Of a stretch of 64,000 bases of DNA, positions 33,330 through 44,394 are shown one piece after another. Position 1 is the stretch's first letter, and the number at the start of each line of letters is the position of its first letter. A program made the position numbers and the translations under genes. Under the pieces are notes generated by a model. That model saw only the letters and a list, made by a program, of their open reading frames with translations. It made no database searches and was not told the DNA's origin. This DNA comes from Cranoglanis bouderius (Eukaryota; Chordata; Actinopteri; Siluriformes; Cranoglanididae), in contig CM042566.1 of the NCBI GenBank assembly GCA_023630585.1, forward strand, positions 13,941,254 to 14,005,253. Direction: 5' to 3'.

Positions 33330-34190
33330 CAGAAAGCTGAATACAATACGTGCCACCAAAACAGATCTGATCCATTGAGGAATGGACTCCACAAGACCTC
33401 TGAAAGAGTGCTGTGGTATCTGGCACCAAGCGTTAGCAGCAGATCCTTTAAGTCCTGTAAGTTGCGAGGTGGGACCACCATGGATCAAACTTGTTTGTCC
33501 AGCTCATCCCACAGATGCTCGATTGGATTGAGATCTGGGGAATTTGGAGGTGAAGTCAACACCTTGAACTCTTTGTGATATGGTTCTTTACACTAGAGCC
33601 TTACCTAGAGACCTCCTGGGGGAAAAACTAAGGTTGCTGCTGGATGTGAAATTAGGGATGCAAGCAGGTGGTGCTCTCCCTGTAGTCTGTGTGGGTTCTA
33701 ATGCCACAGTATAGTGACGGGAACACTTTACTGTAAAAAGAGCACCATCTTTCAGATGAGACGTTAAACTGAGGTCCTGACTCTCTGTGGTCATTAAAAA
33801 ACCCAGGACACTTCTCATAAAGAGTATAACCCCTGTGTCCTGATGAAATTCCCCCATTGGCCCTTATCTATCATGGCCCCCTAATAATCTCCATCCCTGA
33901 ATTGGCTATATTGCTCTCCTCTCCACCAATAGCTGGTGTATGGTGGGCATTCTGGTGCACTATGGCTGCTGTTGCATCATCCAGGTGGATGCTACACACT
34001 GGTGGTGTTTCAGGAGATTCCCCCCCACACTATGTAAAGCGCTTTGAGTATCTAGAAAAGTGCTATATAAATGTAACAAATTATTATTATTTGTTATGGT
34101 CCTCAAACCATTCCTGAACAATTTTTATAGTGTGGCAGGGTGCATTATCCTGCTGAAAGAGGCCATTGCCATTAGGGAATAACATTGAAA
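33330..34190 (-). pseudogene. Tc1-like (family J) transposase C-terminal fragment
   Basis: Minus strand: NSPDLNPIEHLWDELDKQV (catalytic Glu), then MVVPPRNLQDLKDLLLTLGA and the C-terminal end. The upstream part (34096-34190, AATGGCAATGGCCTCTTTCAG and on) is separated from it by a SINE at 33590-34092. No TIR was located. Confidence 0.65.
33590..34092 (+). mobile_element. SINE (V-SINE/Deu-type) with (ATT)n tail
   Basis: Contains GAGACGTTAAACTGAGGTCC, CTGTGGTCATTAAAAA, CATGGCCCCCTAATAATC and AAGCGCTTTGAGTATCTAGA, ending AAATGTAACAAATTATTATT. These are blocks of a widespread vertebrate/teleost SINE. Flanks TTTGTGATATGGT and TTTGTTATGGT form a near-identical target duplication. It interrupts the Tc1-J fragment. 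Confidence 0.75.
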
Positions 34191-35817
34191 ATCAGACAAA
34201 TTGTCTAGGAGGAGTTCAAAAAAGTAGGTTTTCAAAGCATTTCAAAATGGCGGACAGGAAGTTTGGCTGACCATGGTATAATTGGTATCAGTGTTTTCAG
34301 TGACACCAGTCTCATGGCAATAGGCAAAAGTAATCAAAAGCTATTAGCATTTTTGGAAATCGCATTATATCTTTTGACCACAAGGTGGCACTGTCTTGAG
34401 TGCCTTCGGGGCAAGGTGCCAATGACATTTATCGAATTTCTTATTGATACACCAAGTTGTTCGTAAAATACAGCATTTGAGGTCTTCTTTCAAATTGACT
34501 GACCAAAATAGCCAACATAGGAAAACTTCATATCAGTCAACTCACTATGCCCCAAACAATCTGAAGAGTCCAGGTTCATGATTTTATGACAAACCATACA
34601 GACTTGCTATTGTGATCCTGTGCAGGTACCCTCAAGTCATGATGGCTATAACATCTACTAAGTGTGGTCTGAATACACTAAAGTATTACAGAGATATAGC
34701 CTCATGTCCATTTTTGCATGCTTACCATCGAATTTTTTTGCGCCTTATACGAAAATGGTTTGGTCTATCAAAAATTTTTTATTAAGTTTTTGCCAGCATG
34801 GTGTGAAGATGATTTCTTTCAACTTTGGTGAAGATCCGATGAACCGTCTAGGACTAGTTTGAAAAAGTATATTTTTAAAGTATATTTAAAAAGTAAAATT
34901 CAAAATGGCAGAAAATCTGTTGGTGGGCAATTGACTTGACACGAGCCAAAGAATCAGAGGAAAAAATAATTTTGTTTGTAGCCCTTATGGTTCAAATGTT
35001 ATTAGCACAAACAATTTTTGATCTGTTGGTGGTGCTAGAGGGCTTGAGATAGTGACTCCAAATTTGCTCAGGTAACATGTTCCACTGTCCCCTATCTGTT
35101 ATCTGTTATGAAATATCAAATCCCATAACTTTCCTATGTTCAGTTCTATGGGCTGCCATAGACTTCAAGAGTGGAATAATAATAATAATAAATATAGCTG
35201 CAAGCAGCAATTATGGGGCAAAGCACTACAGAGGCAAAGTAAGGAGATAAGCAAGCATGATTTGAGCATGATCAGGATTTTATGACAAACCATTCAGAAG
35301 TTATATAGAACACAAAAATGTGTTTTTTTTTCATATCTCGTGAACACTAGGTGGCGCTGTTCTGAAACTGTACAGGTATCCTCATGTTATTCTCATGAGT
35401 TCCACAACTTTTGATAGCTTTTTGCCAGCATAGTCTGAAGATGATCTCTTTCAAGTTTCATGAAAATCGGATGAACGGTCTAGGAGGAGTTTGAAAAAGG
35501 TTTTTCAGAAAATTCAAAATGGCGGAAATTCTAGTCAGGCAGAACATTAAAACCATGGAGTCCATTCGACTCGGCACGAGCCAAGGAATCGGGGAAAATA
35601 ATCTTGTTTCTAGGCCTTACAATTCAAAAGTTATTTGCATAAACATGAGTGCAATTTGAGCTGTTGGTGGTGCTAGAGGGTTTGAGATAGAGACGCCAAA
35701 ATTGCTCTGGTTAATGTTGAGGCTGTCCTCTATCTGTGTGCCAAATTTCATAAAATTTACCGCAAGTGGTTCTATGGGCTGCCATAGAATCAAGAGCAGA
35801 AGAAGCGGAATAATAAT

Positions 35818-35994
35818 AATAAAGAGAACACTAACAAATACAATAGGTGCCAGCGCACCTTTGGTGCTTGGCCCTTAATAAAGAACGCTAAAGAAAACAA
35901 TAGGTGCCTATGGACCTTTGGTGCTTGGCCCCTAATAAAGAACACTAACGAAAACAAAAGGTGCCTATGCACCTTCGGTGCTTGGCCCTTAAAT
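35818..35994. repeat. Three ~58-bp tandem units within the repeat cluster
   Basis: Each unit runs from AATAAAGA(A)CACTAA through AATAGGTGCC to TTTGGTGCTTGGCCC. On the minus strand all three stay open and encode similar peptides (GQAPKVHRHLLFSL), an accident of the period being close to a multiple of three. Confidence 0.85.
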
Positions 35995-36245
35995 TTAGCT
36001 GCAAGCAGCAATTATGGGGCCAAGCACCACAGAGGCAAAGTAAGGACGTAAGCAAGCATGATTTTAGCATGGTCACGATTTTATGACAAACCGCTCAGCA
36101 GTTATAAGCAAAAATATGCTTTTTTTCCCTAGCTTGTGAGCAGTAGTTGGTGCTGTTACGAAACTGGGCAGGTATCCTCAAGTCATGGTGACTATGACAT
36201 TTACTAAGTTTGGTCTGAATACACTAAAGCGTTATGGAGATATCT

Positions 36246-36356
36246 CAGGAAAACAAATCTGACAATGAGCATGCCGAAAAGGACGCAAGGCTAAATAGCC
36301 TTGCTATATAGCCTTGCGTCCTTTTCGGCATGCTCATTGTCAGATTTGTTTTCCTG
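36246..36356. repeat. Near-perfect 111-bp palindrome
   Basis: Arms 36246-36299 and 36303-36356 are reverse complements over 54 bp with one mismatch (36294/36308) and a 3-nt centre. It lies inside a copy of the repeat family, one arm following the family sequence. Confidence 0.95.
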
Positions 36357-36545
36357 TTATTCGAGAACAGTTTGACGAATCAAGTTGAATTCGATAACTT
36401 TTTGTCAGAATGATCTGCAGATGATCTGATTCAATTTGCATCAAAATCGGACAAACGGTCTTGGAGAAGAAGAAGAAGAAGTAAACTAACAGATACAATA
36501 GGTGCCTCGCACCTGTGGTGCTTGGACCCTAATAATAATAATAAT

Positions 36546-36632
36546 AATTGTAAAAAGATGAAGAAAAGTAATACATTGTCCTCGCTTGGCTGAGAATGTC
36601 AGTCCTGCCCACGGTTGATGTGGATGATTCAC

Positions 36633-36683
<51 letters not shown>

Positions 36684-37362
36684 AGATCAAGTTCACACAT
36701 GATTTCATTAAGTAATGGTAGTTTTTTTTTTTTTAAACATTCAGATAATTTGATTATTATACTTGTTATTAAAGTCATTCATATTTTTATTATATATTTT
36801 GTTTGGTTGCTTTAAACCTGTAGTTCTAGCACATATAAAGTTCACATAAATTATTATGTTTATAATGTGCAAACATGTGCTACTCTATGTGTCACTGCCT
36901 TCCAGTCTTTTTTTTATATGGAGATAATGTTCAGTGTAAATAATAATATTATGCCCAAGTTTGTCATGGAAATTCATGCAGTTGTATTTTATTGTTGTAT
37001 TCTACATCATGTTGTTACACATTTTGCTTGCATGACATGTTTACAGCTTACACTGTACCAAAGGAGAACCAGAAACATTCTGTGTTAAGATGTTTGTGAA
37101 AATATAAGCATCTTTTTCTTTTTTTTTAGTAACAGTATCCAAGGAAATCATGCATGTATGGTCTCTCCAACAACATTTTTTTTTTTTTTTATAAATAGTT
37201 TATAGTTTGACACTATAATGGTTTATCTGGCATATTAACACATGTAATTGCAATTACATGCCATTATGTGTACCTCAAAGGCATCTGGAGTACAGTACAA
37301 TACAAAATACAATTGAATATATAATATTTTCAATATACAATTGAAAATACAATACAAATACT
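36546..37362. other. AT-rich DNA with an (ATT)n microsatellite
   Basis: (ATT)n at about 36633-36682. The rest is AT-rich with T runs at 36721, 37120 and 37176; no gene recognised. Confidence 0.5.
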
Positions 37363-38032
37363 AACCCCATTTCCATAAAATGTTTCACTGGCCAGCTTAA
37401 TTGTATTTTGTAAACATAAACAAATTTAGAATTTGATGCCTGCAACACACTCAAAAAAAAGTTGGGACAGAGGCATGTTTACCACTGTGTTACATTACCC
37501 TTCCTTTTAATTACACTTTTTAATCGTTTGGGAACTGAGGATACTAATTGTGGCAGTTTTTCAATTGGAATTTTTGCTCATTCTTGCTTGATAAAAGACT
37601 TCGGCTGCTCAACAGTCCTTGGTCGCCATTGTCTGATTCTCCTCTTCATGATGCACCACAGGAGACAGATCTGGACTGCTGGCAGGCCAGTCAAGCACAC
37701 GCACTCTGTGTCTACGAAGCCACGCTGTTGTAGCACGTGCAGAATGAGGCCTGGCATTTTCCTTCCTGGGAAAAGACGTTGCCTTGATGGCAGCATATGT
37801 CTCTCTTTAGTCTCTCAGCATATGTCTCTCCTGTAACGAATTAAAAGAGTTTAAAAATTGGAAATATATTCTCTCCACCAATTTATGTAGCGAATTAGCT
37901 CAAATGGCGTGAAATATATCCATATGTCTAATCAAAGCGTGTTATGACCAGTTAGAAATATACCTCAGCCATGAAAGGGAATTAACATATGTATATATAT
38001 ACATATAGATAATTAACTACAACGGGTTATAA

Positions 38033-38037
<5 letters not shown>

Positions 38038-38118
<81 letters not shown>
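38038..38118. repeat. (TA)n microsatellite
   Basis: About 40 TA units inside the 1.79-kb LTR. Confidence 0.97.
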
Positions 38119-38121
<3 letters not shown>

Positions 38122-39217
38122 CTAGATTAGCTAGTAGAATTAGCTGTAGTCTAGTTTTAGAATTACCTCGAGGGTGATCAGTGCGTCCACCAAACTAATC
38201 TTCGTATTATTCTAAAAGAGGGAGATTACTCTTCTGGTCGAGAAGGATGATTGTCCAGTTTTGTTATTAAAATGAAGCATGTAGCGAGGTCGCAGCGTTA
38301 AAGTGACTTAACTGCATGAGCAAAACAGAGAAAATCAAGCGTGATAAAAATAGGTTTTAATAAGTGAAGCGTAACTACTGATACACGCAACTAACTCTAA
38401 GCAAAACAATACATATATACATATATATACAAGAAAAGAGGAAGTAGAGAAAGAAAGTAATTAAATAAAAGAATGGCAGACAAAAACACAACAGTTAGCC
38501 TTCTAGAACCACCAACGAACTTAGCAATCTCCTGAAAACAGGGGTACAACTTAATACATCTATAGATCAATTAAACTATACTTGCATGGTTTAGGTGTTG
38601 CAAGATGCGTGCGGGAATCCAGTGAGTTTGAGCCGGAGTCCACGGGTTCTTGGTGCTGTTTAACAAAGCGTGAGGTAGCTGCACCTAAGTCAAAAACTAG
38701 AAACTCTGAACTCGGAGAGCGTGGGTCGGTTTGTTTTGGACAATGTCAATCCACGCCCCCATCCGGGCGACCAGCGAATCCAGTAGCTGGATCCGTTGGT
38801 GGGATGAACTCTCTTTGTCTGGTCTCAGACCTGAATTTGTATGTCGAGGCGGAGCCGGTTTAAACTGTATCATTATGAATTATAGGAAAAAGGATGAAAT
38901 AATGTATCCCATCGTACTATGATATGCATCATCAATTGGAGCATCAAGAGATGATTAACTAGATACCAAATTCGATGTGATTATTGAATATTAAACAGTG
39001 ATAGATCCTTATACAGGGTTATAGGCATTTAAGCATGGTTACAGACATTTAAACTTATATTCTAAATTAAACTACAAACTCATATTAGCTGGGTTACACA
39101 GGAATACATCAATATACATGCACACACGAATCATCAATACTATTTGGCATCAAATAATTACATATAATTACACGTTACATTCAAGAAAGCTTGTCCCATT
39201 GTGTGGGTAAGCTCTGT

Positions 39218-39263
39218 GCGTGTGTGTGTGTGTGTGTGTGTGCCCGTGTGCGTGTAAGTAAAC

Positions 39264-39312
<49 letters not shown>

Positions 39313-39371
39313 TGAGTTTGTGTGTGTGTGTGTGTGTCCAAAGCGTGCGTGTGTGTGTGTGTGTGTGTGTC
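39218..39371. repeat. GT-rich compound microsatellite
   Basis: Several (GT)n runs broken by CCGTGTGCGTGTAAGTAAAC and TCCAAAGCGTGC spacers. Confidence 0.95.
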
Positions 39372-40359
39372 CGAAGGGGGGTTCGTGTCCTTTTAGCATT
39401 CTAAAGGTGTCTGGTCAAACTGATTGTCTCCGTGGTGATGGGAGAATTGGGGGGGGGGAGTGAGGTCCCAGAGATCTCCTTTGAAGTGACTCAGGAGTGT
39501 TGAGTTCTCCTAGTCAGCCTGGAGATGAGAAGTGTGATTTACAAGGAGAGGGCAGAAGCTAAAAAGCTTTTTGCTAAGTCCAGGTTGATTCAAAATCAGT
39601 TTGATACCATCAGACGTTACATCCCAATATATGCCTCCGCATCAATGGTACCTTCACACATATGCAAGTCACCCATGCCATGGGCACTGATGCACCCCCC
39701 ATACCATCACAGATGCTAGCTGTTGCACCTTTCGCTTATAACAGTCTGGTTGGTCTTTTTCATCTTTGGCACAGAGAACTTAATGTCCATTTTTCCCGAA
39801 AACAAGCTGAAACATGGACTCATCTGACCACAGCACATGCATTCCAGTCCATCTGAGATGAGCTTGGGCCCAGAGAACTCGGCAGCGTTTCTGCATAGAG
39901 TTGATGTGTGGCTTCCTCCTTGCATAATAGAGTTTCTGGTTGCATTTCTGTCATGCACATTCAACAGTAGTTTCCGGCCTTGCCCTTCACGCAATGAGAT
40001 TTCTCCGGATTCCCTGAATCTTTTCACAATTTTATGCACTATAGATGTTGAAAGACCTAAATTCTTTGCAATCTTGCGTTGACCAATGTTCTTTTTTGAA
40101 TTGACTGACAATTCTCTCACGAAGTTTGGCACAAAGTGGTGAGCCACGACCCATCCTTGCTTGCAAAGACTGAGCTTTTGGTGGATGTTCCTTTTATGCC
40201 CAATCCTGATACCCTCCCCTGTTACCAATTAACCTGATCCAAAATGGTGTTACATGAATATTCTATAAACTGTTCAATGTTATTTTGCCTCTGTCCCAAC
40301 TTTTTTTGAGTGTGTTGAAGGCATCAAATTCTAAATTTGTATATGTATATATATATATA

Positions 40360-41250
40360 CAGTACTGTGGAAAGGTTTTAGGCAGGTGTGAAAAAATGCT
40401 GTAAAGTACGGATGCTTTCAAAAATAGACGTGTTAATAGTTTACATTTATCAAGTAACACACTGCAAAATGAGTGAACAGATGACAAATCTACATCAAAT
40501 CAATATATGGTGTGACTACCCTTTGGCATCAAAACAGCATCAATGCTTCTAGGTACACTTGCACAAAATCAGGGATTTCGTAGGCATATAGTCAGGTGTA
40601 TGATTGAACAATTATACCAAACAGGTGGTAATGATCATCAATTCAATATGTAGGTTGAAAGCGACTCAGCTATGCATGAAAACACAGGAACTGGGGTGCA
40701 GAAAAATGGCAACAGATGCGCTGGACTGATGAGTCAAAATTTGACATAGCTGTAGCAGAAGGCAGTTTGTTTGCTGAAGGGCTGGAAAGTGGTACACGAA
40801 TGTCTGCAGACAACAGTGAAGCATGGTGGAGGTTCCTTGCAAGTTTGGGGCTGCATTTCTGCAAATGGAGTTGGTGATTTGGTCTCCTCAATGCTGAGAA
40901 GTACAGGCAGATACTTATCCATCATGCAATACCATCAGGGAGGCATCTGATTGGCCCCAAATTTATTCTGCAGTATGACAATGACCCGAAACATACAGCG
41001 AAAGTCATTAAGAACTATCTTTAGCATAAAGAAGAACAAGGACTCCTGGAATTGATGGTATGGCCCCCACAGAGCCCTGATCTCAACATCATCGAGTCTG
41101 TCTGGGATTACATGAAGAGAGAGAAGCAACTGAGGTTGCCTGAATCCAGAGAAGAACTATGGTTAGTTATCCAAGATGTTTGGGCCGACCTACCTGCCGA
41201 GTTCCTTCAAAAACTGTGTGCAAATGTACCTAGAAGAATTGATGAATTCT
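40360..41250 (+). mobile_element. Tc1-G, DD38E (Intruder-like) element, right end lost
   Basis: TA-flanked left end CAGTACTGTGGAAAGGTTTT. The transposase is on the plus strand. The right TIR is missing; the sequence passes into telomere-like repeats and (TA)n. A second left TIR of the family is at 41356-41490, and a non-autonomous member at 19116-19630. Confidence 0.75.
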
Positions 41251-41252
41251 AA
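40670..41252 (+). pseudogene. Transposase remnant with DD38E spacing
   Basis: RNWGAEKWQQMRWTDESKFD carries the first Asp; KHGGGSLQVWGCISANGV-like text follows in a shifted frame. PKFILQYDNDPKHTAKVIKN carries the second Asp, then one in-frame TAG (41021-41023), then VWPPQSPDLNIIESVWDYMK with the Glu. I count 38 residues between the second Asp and the Glu, against 34 in the other Tc1 copies here. That spacing defines the Intruder group. The N-terminal domain is largely missing. Confidence 0.75.
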
Positions 41253-41270
41253 CCCTAACCCTAACCCTAA
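41250..41270. repeat. Telomere-like (TAACCC)n, about 3.5 units
   Basis: TAACCCTAACCCTAACCCTAA directly follows the truncated end of Tc1-G. Confidence 0.9.

Positions 41271-41274
<4 letters not shown>

Positions 41275-41355
<81 letters not shown>
41275..41355. repeat. (TA)n microsatellite
   Basis: Pure TA between two Tc1-G pieces. Confidence 0.97.
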
Positions 41356-41362
<7 letters not shown>

Positions 41363-41490
41363 GTGCAAAAGTTTTAGGCAGTTGTGAAAAAGTCAGAATG
41401 CTTTCAAAAATAGACATGTTAACAGTTTATATTTATCAATTAACAAAATGCAAAGTGAGTGAGGAGAAGAAAAATCTACAAAATTTAGTT
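41356..41490 (+). mobile_element. Tc1-G left TIR fragment
   Basis: AGTACTGTGCAAAAGTTTTA and TTTCAAAAATAGACATGTTA match 40360-40480. It is cut off by a CT/CA microsatellite. Confidence 0.8.
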
Positions 41491-41491
41491 T

Positions 41492-41502
<11 letters not shown>

Positions 41503-41542
<40 letters not shown>
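41503..41542. repeat. (CA)n microsatellite
   Basis: CT repeats followed by about 20 CA units. Confidence 0.95.
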
Positions 41543-41546
<4 letters not shown>

Positions 41547-42406
41547 ATATTCAGTAACACACTTCACAAGATAAGTCTACTTCACGAGGCTTACCTCCCT
41601 GGTTCAAACTACATTAAGGAAAATTTGGGGATTTACATGATACATGAGCACTCAAGGTAATTTCTCAATTAAATGGTTTAATACTAACTGAGCTCTCCAT
41701 CGAATTATAACTGACACTTTGCAAGTAGAGCAAGTCAATAGACTCTTTTGTGCAAATGCATACACAACAAGGAAACACCATTTTAGAATAAATTAATGCT
41801 ATTTATTAATCCCTTAATAAATAGGATAGAAAGAAAGACATAGGATAAGAAACCAAAGAAAGAAACAAAACAATAATACCCAAATAATACTCAATAATAC
41901 TCAAATAATATAAAAAAAATACCCAGCTGGGAAATTTTCAGTCAATCGTTGGCACACATCATTGGAGCTCATATCTGTACAACAACAAACAAAGTGACAA
42001 GGTGAACCACCAAGGTCCGCATTTCCAGAGGAGACACAAGAAATGTATGTTCGGATGTCCTGGCCAACCATCCACAAAGAAGCACTAACTCGGGTTCTCA
42101 GAACCACCTTGAAGCATTCACGAAAAAAAACACTCCTCTGTGACCTAGTCAACCAAGAGGCTTTGGAGAAAACTTTTCACACTTGAGTCCTCTTTAAAAG
42201 AACCAAACTTAGACCCTGTTAGAGAACCTCTCGCACGTGGCGTCTTTCGCAAAGCGAACGACTGACTTCCGCATTCCATTCTTCGTGCTACTTACAAAAA
42301 CTGCAGAGTAGCATGAGTCTCATACCACGCTATCGTTGAGGACAGCCGGCAGCTTATTTCCGCATTCCATGCTCTCATTCACAAACCCGCTGGATTGATT
42401 CTTACA
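41543..42406 (-). repeat. LTR-like sequence, unidentified
   Basis: A CTATTTATTAATCCCTTAAT block followed by an A-rich, T-poor strip (41820-41930) looks like the R/polyA part of a minus-strand LTR, as at 46130-46250. The ends are not found. No coding region. Confidence 0.3.
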
Positions 42407-42934
42407 TGGACTCACGTTTGTTTTCTTTGCCATGTGCTTTTGTTTTTGTTCACGTCATGTCTCCGCCTCCTCATGTTCATTGGTTCTTTGTCTCTTGGTG
42501 TACGTCATGTCTCTGCCCTGTTCATTCATTGGTTTTTTGTTTCATTGTCATTATGAGTTTCAGGTGTCTCTTGTTTGTGTATGTGTATTTAAACCGCTTC
42601 ACGTTTTCACTTCTTGTATTAGAGTATTAGATTAAGATAGAATTGAGTTTGTCTGAGCTAGCGCACGCATACGCTATGCTTCTCTCGTCTCGTTATTTCT
42701 CTCGCCTTTAGACCATCGCCTTGTTTCATTTCTCTGCTTTGTTTGCTGTTGTGGAATTATGCCTCGTTCACTTTTGGATTATTCATTTTCCTGTCTCATT
42801 GTGGACTAATTCATGTTCCTGTGGATTATTGTTTGTTTTTGACCCTGCTGTTGTTTTGTGTTTTCCCTCATCTTTAAGTAAATAAACCTTCCTTCACCCC
42901 AGTGATTGCATCCTGCCCTCCCTGTGTCGTAACA
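42407..42934 (+). repeat. LTR-like dispersed repeat
   Basis: A pyrimidine-rich, A-poor strip with CATGTCTCCGCC and TCATTGGTTCTT, a TATA-like GTATTTAAACC at about 42588, an AAATAAACC signal near 42880, and a terminal GTCGTAACA. This fits a plus-strand solo LTR; a related piece is at 17636-18077. The left end is uncertain. Confidence 0.5.
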
Positions 42935-43094
42935 GACCCCTTGAAGTGGACCAAGAGTTGAACCAAGTGAAAGAGGACCCAGTTCTGTTTACGTTCACTC
43001 TGTCCCTGAAAGCGATCCAGATCCTTTTTTGGTACACTTAAGCAATAATGAGGTCTTGACCACTTTCTGTTGTTTTTTGGGTCCTAGTCCTTTT

Positions 43095-43331
43095 GCAATG
43101 CTGTCTGACTTTGATTAATGTCTTGAAAAAGAAGGGTCAACACTGCAAATATTGACTCTTTGCATAAACTTCATGTAATTGTCAATAAAAGCTATTGACA
43201 CTTATTAAATGCTTGTGATTGTACTTCAGTAATAGTTAGTAACATCTGACAAAAAGATCTAAAAACACTGAAGCAGTAGACTTTGTGAAAATTAATATTT
43301 GTGTCATTCTCAAAACTTTTGGCCACAGCTG
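43095..43331 (+). mobile_element. Tc1-like (family I) right-end fragment
   Basis: Ends CAAAACTTTTGGCCACAGCTG at TA; contains TTAATATTTGTGTCATTCTC, a teleost Tc1 TIR type. Only the right terminal region is left. Confidence 0.6.
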
Positions 43332-43369
43332 TAGACTTCATGTTGAGACTGTGGTGAATCTCCTGACAA

Positions 43370-43672
43370 CACAGTTGCACTTTTGTTTTATCATGTAGCA
43401 CACAGTTATAGAAGGGAATTAATTATAATTACATTATCCGTTGTTACCCAGATGAGGATAGGTTCCCTTTTGAGTCTGGTTCCTCTCAAGGTTTCTTCCT
43501 CATGTCGTCTCAGGGAGTTTTCCTTGCCACCATCGCCACTGGCTTACTCATTTGGGGACAAATTTATCAATTTAAAATTTAGATCCAAAACATATATATT
43601 TCTGTAAAGCTGCTTTGTGATGATGTCCATTGTTAAAAGTGTTATACAAATAAAACTGAATTGAATTGAATT
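43370..43672 (+). mobile_element. LINE 3' end (plus strand)
   Basis: Reverse orientation of the repeat at 31479-31880: CCTCTCAAGGTTTCTTCCTC, AAAGCTGCTTTGTGATGATG, ending AAACTGAATTGAATTGAATT, a tandem-pentamer tail. Confidence 0.65.
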
Positions 43673-43919
43673 TTTAGATGTAATATAAGCATACATCTTT
43701 TTTCCCCCTGTGATAAATACTGATAAAAATGTTTAAAATGATTATACAGACAAATATATGATTAAAATCTTTTCAAATAAATACTGGTACAAACTATTTA
43801 AACAAACTGTAAAGCACTTTATTGACAGTGTGTATTAAAATTGCAAAATAACAAAGAATTTGTCAAAATGCTGCTTCTGATCACAAAACAGCACTCCAAT
43901 GTTTATAAATAAAATTTAT

Positions 43920-44372
43920 TGTTAAGACAGACTCAGAGCTGGATGCAAGTGCAGGATTTACAGTTTATTAAACAAGGCAGACAAATCCAAATCATAAGAC
44001 AAAATCAGAGTAGTAAACAGTCCAAGGTCAGGCGACATGCAAACAGAGTTACGGAGGCAAAAACAGTAATCAGAAATGAGAAACAGGCAAAGATTTTTTT
44101 TTTAAAAACAGGTAGTACAAACAATGGCAATGGCTAAGTAATGACAGAACACAATGGAAACTGAGCCATTACTTCACAGGGAAGCAAAGCCTGACTGAGG
44201 CTTATATAGTGCACAGTAATTGGTGTGTGATTGAGAACAGGTGTGTGTCATTAAAAGTCTGGTGTCTGTGAGTGTGTGAGTGTGTATGTGTTGTGGGAAG
44301 TGGAGTCCAGGGTGGCCATGTTTGAAGGAAGCTGAGTCTGCTGGGAAATGGAGTCTGAGCTGCCGTGTAACA
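43920..44372 (-). repeat. 3' LTR of the 44-kb gypsy element
   Basis: Minus strand TGTTACACGGCAGCTCAGAC to GTCTGTCTTAACA, 453 bp, with a TATA box CTATATAAGCC near 44205. Confidence 0.75.
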
Positions 44373-44394
44373 TAAGCATGTAAGTGCTGGGATA

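Larger units (their letters stand above)
34195..36545. repeat. Cluster of a fish repeat family, at least three partial copies
   Basis: Three blocks (34195-35180, 35196-35995, 35996-36545) share TAGCTGCAAGCAGCAATTAT, GATTTTATGACAAACC, AACGGTCTAGGAGGAGTTTG and GGTGCTTGGCCC. Start (GGGGCCAAGCACCACAGAGG) and end (CCTGTGGTGCTTGGACCC) are inverted repeats, as in a DNA element. Family name unknown to me; no coding region. Confidence 0.6.
37832..39621 (-). mobile_element. 1.79-kb solo LTR inside Tc1-A2
   Basis: Left end TGTAACGAATTAAA and right end GACGTTACA give the TGTAAC...GTTACA ends of an LTR. It splits the Tc1-A2 transposase cleanly. Flanks CTCTCC and TCCCAA overlap imperfectly, so the duplication is uncertain. 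It contains (TA)n at 38038-38118 and a GT-rich array at 39218-39371. No polyprotein is present. The left 100 bp (ATTCTCTCCACCAATTTATG) resembles the LTR at 52859. Orientation is inferred from that relation. This size of LTR is unusual for gypsy and more like a retrovirus-type element. Confidence 0.6.
37560..40228 (-). pseudogene. Broken transposase of Tc1-A2
   Basis: From 40228: FKKNIGQ-type start (NSKKNIGQRKIAKNLGLSTS, helix-turn-helix), IVKRFRESGEISLREGQGRK, then frame changes through the linker; the first-Asp region near 39800 is degraded. After the LTR the C-terminal part (37796-37578) reads PSRQRLFPGRKMPG; the Glu motif region reads SPDLSPVVHHEE, lacking I-E-N. Not functional. Confidence 0.75.
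37363..40340 (-). mobile_element. Tc1-A2, Tc1-like element split by an LTR
   Basis: Left part 37363-37831 and right part 39622-40340. Inner TIR segments are inverted: ACTCAAAAAAAAGTTGGGAC at the left, and GTCCCAACTTTTTTTGAGTG at the right. The right TIR is truncated next to a (TA)n tract. Same superfamily as Tc1-A1 but a distinct subfamily. Confidence 0.85.

Noticed and set aside
35790..36011. A tandem-repeat protein (GQAPKVHRHLLFSL units)
   Set aside because: The frame comes from three 58-bp DNA repeats inside a non-coding repeat family; no start, splice or conservation signs.
41250..41270. A chromosome end
   Set aside because: Only about 3.5 telomere-like units, with ordinary repeat DNA on both sides.
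42406..42635. Cys/Phe/Val-rich frames as a membrane protein
   Set aside because: They lie in the pyrimidine-rich strand of an LTR-like repeat, which gives hydrophobic translations by composition.
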